The translations under genes were made by a program, and so were the position numbers. DNA of 64,000 nt from Lacrimispora sinapis (GTDB lineage: Bacteria; Bacillota; Clostridia; Lachnospirales; Lachnospiraceae). The notes beneath the pieces were generated by a model that had not been told where the DNA came from, made no database searches, and was given only the letters and a program-made list of their open reading frames with translations. The stretch covers positions 434,001 through 498,000 of the forward strand of contig NZ_CP141832.1 in assembly GCF_043633585.1 (NCBI RefSeq), written 5' to 3'. How positions within the stretch are numbered: position 1 is the first letter of the stretch; each line of letters opens with the position of its first letter. Shown one piece after another: positions 7,377 through 19,400 of the stretch.

Positions 7377-7402
7377 TCTTGACTGCAATTAAGAGGAAAA
7401 AA

Positions 7403-10400
7403 ATGAAAAATATTTTACAGAGACTTGAAATAAAGAGAAAAACAGCTGGACTTATGGCTTTAATCTTAACAACAATGGCGTTTTTACCATATATTCCTGA
7501 GAACATAGTTTCATTTGCAGATTATGCGCAAATCATTGAACCAGCAGCATGGGTATCCTGGGATTCTAGTGTTTATGGAGCAGAAGCAAGTTCTAGGGGT
7601 TACACGCCTACTGGACTTATGTATGAAACTAAATGGATCAATTTAAAGGATAATGCAGGTTATGTATTTCCAGCAGGAGCTAAGCAATATCTGGTTGAAA
7701 ATAAGCAAAATAGTAATGGCGCCTTTAGCGAGTTTGACAAAACCTTTCTATATTGTGTACAAGGTCATACAGAGAATGCCATGATATACCTTGGAAGCCA
7801 GGCATTTCTTGATAATTACTGGACCGCAGATAAAAGGCCACCATTATTTCCAAAAAAAATAGGAGATGAAAAAAGAGAAAAATTCAATTTTTTAATGAAT
7901 GTATATGCTACCCACATGGGAAGCAATGACAGCATAGAAGCCTGTAATGATGCTAATGCTGGGACTTCCCAATACATTATTGCATCTATTATTAACTGGA
8001 TTGCGGCAGATGAATGTGGCTTTACTGGTGACTGGGAACATGATATAAGTGCGTTCCGTGAAAGTGACAATTATAAGGCCGTGTTAATGCAGTTAAATCC
8101 CAATGCAGTCGGGGACCGCTCCATTTATAATCAGCTCTCCAATACGCAAGTGGCGCCAGAGTATGCAGCAAGAGGCTGTAAGAACTGGGCTGAGTGGACC
8201 TTTGGTAATGTATGGGATGCAGCTACTATTACTAAGGACTTTGAAGAAGATTCCGGTGAAACCGTTTACTTTGCTAAAATGGATCATCCTACGGATGCTT
8301 ATACCATTACCATTCCATATCCTAATGATGTTGTAAAAGGTTATTATCAGAGACTATCTGCAAAAGACCTTTTTGGGGACTGGACCTACAGTGGACCAAC
8401 GGACGCAGGTCTTGTATTTACTTCCCTATCTGGTGATGTACCTGATAATGGGCAAGGAATTGGAACTCTTTATTGGGCAAATCAAAGTCAGGTAGGTGCT
8501 ACCTTAGCAAAAGATATCGGTTCGGCCCAACTTGCAACTTTTAAGTTTTATACAAGAAATCCTAATAGTAAAGATGGAAGTTATGCTTTTGATATTTCTC
8601 AGACATACTTTGCAGCCAAGATGGATAAAGACTTAGAGGTCCATGTGCGTATTGGATCTGGAGGATCAGGAAAAGTACAGCGTTTTAAACATACAGAAGG
8701 ATTTGGTGCCAGTTATAACGTGGGTATTCTGAAGTTTGATTCTGAAACAGGAAAGCCCTTGGCCGGTTCTCATTGGGATATCTTAGAAAAATTCGATGAT
8801 TCCCAGCTTGACAGCACCGATCTGGATTTAGAGAGTCCAGGAGATTACTCTTCCAATACTGGCTCATTAACCGGCGCATCATGGGAAGAAGATGAAGGAA
8901 GCGATGAAGATCGAATTTCTACAAACTACAGTGGAGACATGGGATTAAACGATTCCGAATCGAACTTATATAACCAGGCCAATTCCTCCAGTTCCCAGTT
9001 TGAACGATGGACAGACCCGGAAAATGATCCCTGCAACGCTGATGAACATATTACAGATGAAAACGGAGAACTCCATTACGTTGACTCCCAGGGAAATATT
9101 CATCGTAAAGTCGCTCATTCCGATGCAAGAAGCTATACCTATGAAAAGGGCTATTGCAGTGGCCATCCGGCCCCTGTCGTAGAGTATGAAGAAGTCCCGG
9201 AGCCGGAATATGACGAAGAAACCGGAGAGCAGACCAATGAGGATGAGATCGAAGCGGTAGAAGAATATAACCAGCAGCTTCATGACAGTGCATGGGCCGA
9301 GTGGCTGGCCGGGGTGGAAGAGTGTGAGCGGTTAGTGGAAGAAGGTGGTTTCTTTCATGCCATTGATCCAACTGGAAAGACCCAAAAGGAAGCCTTGGAA
9401 AAGGACCGGGATCAGTTCTACAAAGACTTCATTTCCTTAACCTATGAATACTCTGCAAAGGAAACGACCCCAGCACCTGGCTATTCTCTTCACGGAAGTC
9501 ATCCGGATGATATTCCTCTGGAATGGCGAACTGTATCATCAAGTGAATTTAAGAGCTATCAGTCTTCCGGCATGGATCACACCGGGAGTTCGGAAGATGG
9601 ACCGGACATGGAAGCGGACTCTATATCTTCTGGTACACCTCTCGAACAGCAATCAACCCCAATCTCCAAACAGCAGTTTCTTATGGGATTTGGTGCATTG
9701 GATCAAGTAACTCCAAATGATCAGAAAGAAGTTATTATTTCCAGTGACAGATCAGAGGAGGAAATACCAGTAGAACATGATACCGAGGCTCCGTCTGAAG
9801 CAAATACTGAAACACAATCGGAAACCGGAGCAGAAACACAGCCGGAGATAGAAGAGGAAACACAAAAGGAAACCGAGGCAGAAACACAGCCGGAGACAGA
9901 AGAGGAAACACAAAAGGAAACCGAAGCAGAAACTCAGTCAGAAACCAAAGGTGAGGTACCGGCAGAGACAGAGACAGAATCAGAGACCCTGGAAGAACCC
10001 AAAACTGAAATACCACCAGAAACAGTAAGTGAGAATCTACCAGAAGCCATTTCAGAGACACAGGTTATGGAACTTCCAGAGCCTGTAAAAAAACAGAAGG
10101 CAACCCCTTCTCAGGTAGAAGTCGTCAACGGTGGAATCTCTTTTACCGGCTTTTTTGAAGGAGTCAAAAATAGCGTTCAGTTTCTGGCAAATAAGACAAA
10201 AGCACTTTTCCGCTTATCAGATGACGATGATGGGGATAGAGGCGGATCATCATCACTTTCCTCTCTTCCGGAATCTACGGAAACAAGCCGAATAAATCCC
10301 CTTGAATCATCCATCAAGGACTGGACCTTTATCGCTTATGATCATCGAACAAAAGGAGAAATCCACTTTAATAAAAAAGATATGGATTTAAAGGCTGGGG

Positions 10401-13400
10401 AATCTGATTCTTTCAATGCTTATGGGGATAGTCAAGGTGATGGAACTTTAGAAGGAGCCGTTTACGGATTGTTTGCGGCAACCGATATTTTTCACCCGGA
10501 TGGGCATTCCGGTATCCTCTTTAAAAAGGACAACCTGGTATCCATAGCAACAACTGACCGAAACGGAGATGGAAGCTTTCTGGCTATTACTCAGGCTCCT
10601 GGCTATACATTTAATTATCAAAACGGAACAATTGTAAAAACCTCTGATGGCTGGGCAAATTCTGCACCAACGAACCTTTACACTGCGATGGGAAAAGCTA
10701 TTGGAAAGGAATCTGATATGGAACGTTTTAGCGGTCACACAGAAAGGGGAAGCAGCATTTCCCTTACGGACAGCCGGAACGAAACCTCAACAGGCTATGA
10801 AAAGCTTTCCTCCAATCAGGGAAAGGACGGAACAGGAGAAAGCAACCATTCCTATCCTATCAAGAACAACGAAGCATTAAACGGCAATTGCTGGATCGGT
10901 CAGCCTTTGATTGTCAATGCGGATGGAACCCAGTATTACATCAAGGAACTGACTCGTTCGGAAGGCTATGAACTTTCTGTTTATGGAAAGGATGCAGCCG
11001 TCAGCAACAAGGAGGCATTTGAAGCCGGTGGAAATCCTTCGGCAGAGGGAACTGTATCTGCCGGAAGCATTGGAATCGACAGGGTAAAGCATGTTAATAC
11101 CTTTACGGTAAAAAGTAATGGAACGATAAACGGATACCGGATCTATGCACAAAATATTCCGGAGGGAGCCACGTTTTATATTACCAGAAGTGAGGTTGTA
11201 GAAGATCCAAAGGGGACGCATACGGAATATGTGACCAGGGAGGAAACCGCCCTGGCAGAAGAAGCCGGAGCAAGAGTCATTATAAATGGTTCCAGCGTGG
11301 AAGCGAAAGCAGGGGATACGGTAACACTTCCCAATGGTGAAAGTGCCGTAGTAAGCCAGGTTTCTGATCCGGAGTATGATTACACTTCAGTCCGCCCGGA
11401 TAATGCCCTCCGTTATACCATTCCTACCTTTGAGGATAAGAAGAATACAGAGGATCTAATGGAAGATGCCAATGAAGCACTGAAAATAGCTTCCTTTAAA
11501 GAACCGGATGAGGGTGCCCCCTGGATTTTGATTCCCCTGGAGGGAGAAACCTTTGAAGAACAGGCAAAGAGCCTCTATGAAGGAATGGAAGAAGCCGGTC
11601 TTTCCGTTTTTAACTGCTTGCGAGTGCAGGATGTCACCGATGGAAAAGCCGTGATTCGTTACTCCTACCGGGTAGGAAATTCTGTATCCTCCGGTGTTTA
11701 TGATGAAGTAAACAAATTGACTTATATCAAGAAATCTCTGGACTACAAGATTAATGGAACTGAGGTTTCTGGCTATATCTATGTTCCATACACCTTGGAC
11801 CAGTTAGCAGATTATAAAGAAAATGGAAACGGATTTCTTACCTTTGCAAAAGTAAGAGCAGGAGAACTTTCAAAGAAACAGGCAGTATTCCCGGAGGATC
11901 TATCTGCAATTACGATCAAAGAAAGCCCGGAACACACTTACTGGGTGTATGGCCAGGGAGAACCGCTCCGGAATAATGATGGCAGCATTAAGAAAATTAT
12001 GGTGGAAGAAGAAGTTCAGGTTGCGCCAGGATATGAACTGAAGGATGTGGACACCCCGGTAGCCGCTATATATGACGGAAAAGGCTATACCATTAATGCA
12101 GGGGGAGAGGAAGGGAATGCTTCTACTGATTATAAAATCAAATATGAGGATACTTTTGTAGAAGGGTCCAATATCACGCCAGAGGAATATACCGGTTATT
12201 ACGGAAATATTTCTGTATCTCCCAACATGTCCGGTGCCGGAACTTTTATTGAAACAGTGACCCTCCGGTATGGCTGGAACCAAATTTATTCTGACGGAGG
12301 AACTCGTAATAATAATATATCCGTTGAGGAGCGCCCCATCCTTCAGAAAATCAAGATCACAAAGGACATCTCTGTAAAGGAGGATGGCACTTATGAAAAT
12401 AACACGTATGCGAATACCGACATTGAAGATCATTACACTGAAAATGGAGGTGGAACCGGAAATAATGCAAAGTATTTAAAGAACTTCCGGTTTAAAGCGT
12501 ATTTAAAATCCAACTTAGAACGGCTTTATCGGGCCGAAGATGGAACCATTCTCTGGCAGGACCGGAATGGAAATCCGGTGGATATCAAAGCATACCGGAA
12601 CACATTCCCGGAAAAGGTGCAAAAGGTCTATACAAACGTAGACCACCAGACTAATCCGCTTATAAAAGATTCCAATAAAGCAGCCATTGCCAACAAGGAA
12701 CTGTACGGTTTTTCAAATGGTTTAATTAATGCAGAACAGAACAATGGATATACGGCAGTCCTGGAAAAAACGATCCAAACAATCAAAGATGAGGAAGGAA
12801 AGGAAATATCCGTCAGTCGTTACAACTATGAAAAGTTCTTTGATGCCATAAAAGTGGCCAATGAAGACCGGTGGGACCGAACAGACAATGACAGCACTTC
12901 TTTTAAGCCGTTTGCCTGGATTAAAAAACTCCTGTTTGGAACCGGTGGAGGGGAGACACAGTATCCAGCAATTCATAACAATCCAGACATGAAAAACAGT
13001 ATTAACACCTCTGAAGAAGCTGAAAACAATTCCCAGCGTTCGGATCATGTCCGCCAGTTTGCCATCACCTGGTACTTGGATGATGAAGTTGCAAAGCTTG
13101 TAAAGAAGAATCCGGCTGGAGAAACCGAAGGCATCGCAGGAAGTGAAACGTATTCTGATGAAATTTATGATAAGGCGTTGTCCGAAGCAATTAAAAAGGC
13201 AGAGAATTATTTAAAACCATTCTTCAGCTATGACCTTGATGAAATTTATTCCATTGCCTGGGACAGCGAAGCAGAGGGAGGAAAGGACAAAGATACAACG
13301 ACCCTAAGCGCCGACCAGGAAGATGCAGAGGCCCGGTATTGTTACGGAGTATCCGAATATCTCCCCTACGGAACCTATGTGGCCGTAGAACAGCAGCCTT

Positions 13401-16400
13401 TTAACAAGGATTTGGGGGATCTTTTCAATAAGCATTACAAAACAGATGCCCCGAAAGAAATTGAACTTCCCTCCGTCTACGAGGAAGGAAAATCCGGATC
13501 AGACAAAACCCCGGAGGAGTTGGCCATTTATTACCGTTATAACGAAATGGATACTGTTTCCCAGCTTTCTTCCAAATACCACATCCGATTTAATGAGGAA
13601 TGGCCTGGAGAGAGTGCAGAGGACAAGCGAACGTATGTGATCCGGGCGCATAGCCGGTTAGGAGATTATGAGATTTTTCCTTATGGTCTGGACCTTCAGG
13701 CAATTTCCGGTTCCGCTGCTGGTGATCCTTCCGGAAAAGGACATTTTACCATCACGCAGGAAAAAAACGATCCGGGAAAAGATTATTACAATACCATGGT
13801 TGATCCGGTAGAAAACGGAGGAAATTCAAATAGCCATTACCAGGGCGATGATGGAAATGCCGGAAAGGAAGCCCCTAACGGCACCACCTATGAAACCGAT
13901 GGAGTGGAAAAAATATACCACTATGGATCAATATCAGAAGATAAGCAGATCTATGATCAGGTTGCATTTCCTGGTGAAAAAGGAGAAGTCCATAAGGATC
14001 ATGTGACTGCCATGGAAGGGATGCAGACCGCTTATGATGGCAAATATGCCTCTATGCTGGTTCCCTGGACGGTTACGGAGCCAGCGGATGAATTAACTGA
14101 TACCAAACAAAATGAAAATGGTACATCAAGCTATAAAGGGTATGGTTATCGGAAATTTACAAATACCTTTTATACAAGCCGGTTAAGAATCGAAAAACTG
14201 GATTCGGAGACCGGAGAAAACATCTTACATGACGGTGCCTTGTTTGCCCTCTATGCCGCTTCCAGAGAGGATGGAGAGACGACAGACGGCCTGGTAAAGT
14301 TCTATGAGACAGATACCCGCATCAACGGCTCTAAGGAGTTTTTGACAGCCATGGGAGCGAAAAAAATCAGTAAGATTGGTGCCACATGGACGGGAATCGT
14401 TCCGGCAGGAACCCCAATCTGTGAGGAAACAAAGCAAGTGATTCTTGCCGATCAGGAAGGAAGAAGAACAGGACAGTTTGAAGCCTTCGCCACAACAAGA
14501 GATGGCCTACAGGCAAAGGAAGAGGATGAGACAAGTACTGAAAATCAGGATCAGAACACCGGATATCTTGTGACACCCCAGCCCCTTGGAGCCGGAAGCT
14601 ATGTCCTTTGTGAAATCAAGCCTCCGGCAGGCTATGTGAGAACAAAGCCGGTAGCCATTGAAGTTTATTCCGATAAAACCACCTATTATCTGGACGGAAA
14701 CCGGGATAAAAGAGTAGCGGCAGCAATCTATGAGAATCAAGGTGAAAATGAAACATTAAAAGAAGATACGGCCAGGATCTATGTAGCAAATACGCCCATT
14801 CGCCTAGAGGTATCAAAAATCAAGGATTCTAATCAAACGGTCACTTACAAAACTGATACCAGGCTGGAAGGAACGGAACTGGAATTAAAGAAAAAGTACG
14901 GGATGGAAAACCTGGAATTTGCTTACAAGAACGGAACTTATTTAGGCTATGCCTGGTACAAGGGAACCATAGAAACCCTTCAGTCCAGAAAGGATGCCGG
15001 TGAGGATGTGGAACTGGTGTACATAGACGGTGTGTTTGCCGGTTACGGTCTGATCTCCAGGCCCCTGGATACCGCCGATGATCAAAACCGTTACGTTGCC
15101 GGTGCAAAGATGACCCTTTATGATGCCATAGAGATCAAGGAAAATGGAGACAGCGGTGATTACGGATATGATGGTGTGGAAGTAACCAGGGACCGGAATA
15201 ATAATGTGCAGTCCATAAAGGTAAAAAAGGGATACGCTGGAAATACCGTAGAATTTATTAAAAAAGACGATCCGGAAGAAAGCCTTGCAGGAGGAACCGG
15301 AGAAGGCACCTGGACGTACCAAACCATTGACCGGGGGGACACAGACATTCTTTTCTATTCCCTGGCCAATCTTACGGTAATGGAAACCGGTACGGATGGA
15401 ACTGTTTACGGCTATGACAGGAATGGAACTAAGGTCCAGGCAAAAAATAAGGAATCCTTATTCCTCCTAAAAGCAGGAAAACCAGTCTTTGAGCTGGCCG
15501 GTGGGGATTTAACCACTGTCCGCTACATAAAGGCAGACAAGCGCCTAGAACTTCCTTTGGGAGCAACGCTTTATCATTTAGATGGAGAAGGAAACCGGGA
15601 TGCATATGTCGATCCAACTACTGGAATGGCCTACTCTAAAGAAGGGGATAAGTTTCTGGTATGGCCGGTAAAGCTATCAAAGAATAAAACCGGAGCAATT
15701 ATCGCCAGGGAAAAGATTAAAACCTACCGGATCGCTTCAATCAATGCAGACACAGATCAGGAGTATACTACCGGAACGTACCAGGGGAAAACCTTTATAA
15801 AGAGCATGAATCCAGTATTAAACGGCCACGGCTTACCGGAGTATTATCAGAAATCCAATAAAACCTATAAAAAGGGAGATCCTATTTATGACATTGATGG
15901 AGATTATGTTCGATACCGGTATGATGATCTCTTAGATGCTTTCAATAAGGCCGCTTACCGGATTAATGATAAGGCCGGAAAAGATGCCATTGGAAACGAA
16001 GAAGATACCACCGACGATCCGAAGCTCTATCATCGCCAGGGGGAAGCCAGGATAATAGAAAACTCCTGGACTACCGGAGATAAATATACAAACGATGATT
16101 TACGATTTGAGGTTACGGTTGGACAAGCAGATATGCTAAAGCGTGTAATTCCAGGAACATACATCATGGAAGAGGTAAAAGCACCTTCCGGCTATCGAAA
16201 AGGATTCCCCCAGGGAATTACCGTAGAGGAAACCAAAAAAGTACAAACCACCGGAATGGAAGATCCTAAGATCAAAGTAGAGATCACAAAGACCGATGCG
16301 GCCAGTCAGTACCGGATACCAATTATCAGTGACTACCAGAATGGCCTGATTGTGACAGAACCCAAAGGCTCTTACAGCTATAATCTGATCAACGGTGCAC

Positions 16401-19400
16401 ATCTGGCACTTTATAAAGCCAAAAGAGTTTCCACTACGGACATCCACACCTATCCCAAAGGTTATTACCTGGTCAAAGAAGAAAACAAACCGGCAGAGTG
16501 GACCGTAGAAAGTACGAAAAATAATGCACCGGTGCGGATTGTAGCTGACTGGATTACCGATGGAAAAGCCAAGTACTTTGAAGGAATCCCGGCCGGAGAT
16601 TACATTCTGGAGGAATCAGAAGCAGCAACCGGGTATGTAAGAACTTCTATGGAGATAACGGTAAAAGCTGCCGGGGATGTTCAGACCATCAACGTAACCA
16701 ATGATCACACGAAGCTGGAGGTCTATAAGTACTTCTTAGACAACAAGGGAGTTAAGACCCTTCTGCCAAACGATCATGCGGCTGGATTGGCCATATATGA
16801 AGCCAAAACAGACCAGGATGGAAACATTTTAATGGAAGGAGGAAAGCCCCAGTATGATGAGTCAAAGAAAGTAGATCAGTGGACCACAGACGATTTAAGC
16901 CAATACACAGAGTTGACGGAAAAGAGCAAGAAGCTTGTGGACCGCATGAAAGGCTTTCTTGGCATTACCGATAATAAATCCAGTTTCCTTACCGATTTTG
17001 AAGCCGCTTACCGGGAAAAGGGAGAAGATCTTACCTATCTTACCTGGTACACCAAAGCTGGAAAGCGGAGTGCAGAACGGACAGAAAGCAAACCAACTGG
17101 AAAGGGAGAAAGCATCACCCAGACCTGGACCACCGATACCGGGGCGGTAATCCGAATCACCATTTACCGGAACGTGACAAACGGTGCCCTTGACCCCAAT
17201 GGAAAGCTGCCACTCAACTTTGAATACCAGTTTAACTACCAAGAGAATGAGGGAATAAAAACCTATGACACTTTACAGGGAATGCATCGTCTGGATTATC
17301 TGCCTCTGAATGCAGAAAAGGACGGGAAAAAGATCGGGGCGTATGTTCTGGTGGAAGAAAAAGTTCCGGAAGGATTTGAACCGGCTAATCCAAAAGCCAT
17401 AGTCATTCACGAAACAGGAGCCATACAGCGAGTCAGCTTACAAAATGAAGAGAAGTTCATTAACGTCTTAAAGGTTGTCACAGATGGAACAAATCAGTAC
17501 GCAGCCGAAGGAGCCGAACTTGCTCTATACCGGGCCGATGAAGCAGGAAATTTAGTAAAGGATGAAGCACACCTTATAGAAACCTGGATCTCCGGAACAG
17601 ACGGACGCTACACCAAAGAAGACCAGTTTAATGACAAAATCATAGAAGGGTTTAAGGTTGGAGATTTAAAGCCTCACCGGATCAGCAAGGTTGCATATGG
17701 AACGTACTTCATCGTAGAAGTTACCCCGCCACCTTACATGCAGAAAGCAGATCCCGTGAAGATAGAAGTGGGAGCAGAAAAGATTCCGGTTTACCGGATC
17801 ACCAATATTCCTACTGTTGGAGCATTGGAAATTCATAAAAAAGCTTCTGATACCAATGAGGGATTAGAAAATGCCCGTTTTAAAGTAACCAACACAGATA
17901 CGGGAACAGTCTGGTACATGACAACCGGCACTGAAGGAAACGCTGTTTTAAAAGAGCTCCCCGTTGGTGAAGTCCAGACAGATGGAACCATAACGCCTTA
18001 TACCTATGTTATAGAAGAAATTTCCCCACCGGATTTTTACCAGATTTATGAGGGAAAAAAGAAATTCCAATTTGACGGAAAAGGGAACGAAAAAGAGATA
18101 CTTTATTCCTGTGAAATTGAGAATAAACCAACACAAATATTTTTTAAAAAGACAAACTTTGATACAGGAATGGCTATTGAAGGTGCGAAGATAGCAGTGT
18201 ATGAGGCAATAGCCATTGACGGAGAATATCAAAAGAATGGAGGAGCCATAGCAACGGTCCTTTCCGGGGAAGACGGCTTTACTCTAAAGAAAAAACTAAA
18301 AGCAAGCCAGGTCTACATCATGGAGGAGTTAAAGGCTCCGGCTGGATATGCTGTGTCAAAACCAGTGATCTTTACCGTAAATAAAGCAGGAACAGGTATC
18401 CAGAATGTATCCAATAATTTTCATGTATTAAAACTTGCCAGTGAAAACGGAGCCATTGAAGCGCTTACCGTAACCGGCCGGGTACCGGTAAAGGTATATA
18501 CCATTTTAAAGGATCTGGATACCGGCTATGAATTGCCCGCCTTAATAGGAACCGGAGAAAATCAAACCGTAACCGCCATGGATGGAATTACCGAAGGTCA
18601 TTTATATGAAATCACAGAGTATACCAGATATTCGGATGGAAGGTCTGAGAAATCCTTTAAGGAAACCAGGCGGATCTACTTTGACGAAAACGGAACCTAC
18701 ACCTTACCTTCCAGGACGTACCTGGGAACCAGAGAGAACTTAACGGATGGGGAAGGAAACGTTCTGGCCAGCTGGGCAGTCAACGAGGAAAACCACGAGT
18801 ATACGATTCTGAATCCCGTTGTGAAAGAAATACCAATAGCCAAAGTAACAAGCAGCATCGGGGCGGATTATGAAGCGGTGAAAGCAGGAAGTGTCATAAA
18901 GTACTCTATTACTTACACCAACACCTACGACCACCCGGCAGATATCCGGATCAAAGCGATCCTAACAGATGGACTGGAATATTTAAGATCTACCGATTAT
19001 GGAACCGAGCAGAACGGAATTATCACATGGAATCTTAGGGATGTTGCTGCCCATGAAAGCGGTACCGTGGAAGTGGTCGCGACCATAAATGGAGAGACAG
19101 GAACACAGGCAAAAGCGTGGTTTGAAACAAAAGTAAATGCCGTATCAAAGCGCACAGCCCTGGCAAACCCCATTGTACCGGACGGATCTATTACCATTGT
19201 AAACAAGCTGACCGGTACCGGAATACCCGGTAGTACGGGGCACTCTGAAAGTCAAACCGATTCCTTTAAATACCATGTGAAGCTTACCGATCAGAATGGA
19301 GTTGTTTTAACTGGATACCAGGCATTTGGAGGCTCCGTGGAGGGGCGGATCAAGGGAGAGGGAACCATTACCCTGACGGGAGATGGATATATAACGTTTG

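Larger units (their letters stand above)
6677..7383 (+). mobile_element. IS200/IS605-family element carrying tnpA only (copy in unit A)
   Basis: A single Y1-type transposase gene is bracketed by subterminal hairpins with nearly the same sequence: CACCCGC..GCGGGTG at 6677-6693 and CCACCCG..CGGGTGG at 7358-7376. There are no terminal inverted repeats and no target duplication, as expected for this family. The exact tips are not resolved. TTGAC at 7379-7383 and TTGAA at 6622-6626 are possible cleavage-site partners, which would extend the left end to about 6627. The right end stops about 20 bp before the start codon of the giant adhesin gene. Confidence 0.85.

Noticed and set aside
7382..7395. 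14-bp match ACTGCAATTAAGAG at the IS right flank and at 5976-5989, as a possible target duplication
   Set aside because: IS200/IS605 elements make no target duplications, the match is not at both IS ends, and one 14-mer match in 20 kb is expected by chance.
7262..7402. 47-codon upstream extension of the giant adhesin frame
   Set aside because: It is in frame but lies in the IS200 right-end hairpins, lacks a ribosome site and would bury the signal peptide. ATG 7403 has AAGAGG and begins a proper signal sequence. The same applies at 26424-26564.
11900..12433. Long antisense open frames inside the giant gene (for example 177 codons)
   Set aside because: They have no ribosome sites, their composition mirrors the sense codons, and similar shadows occur all along the gene. 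None shows a recognisable domain.
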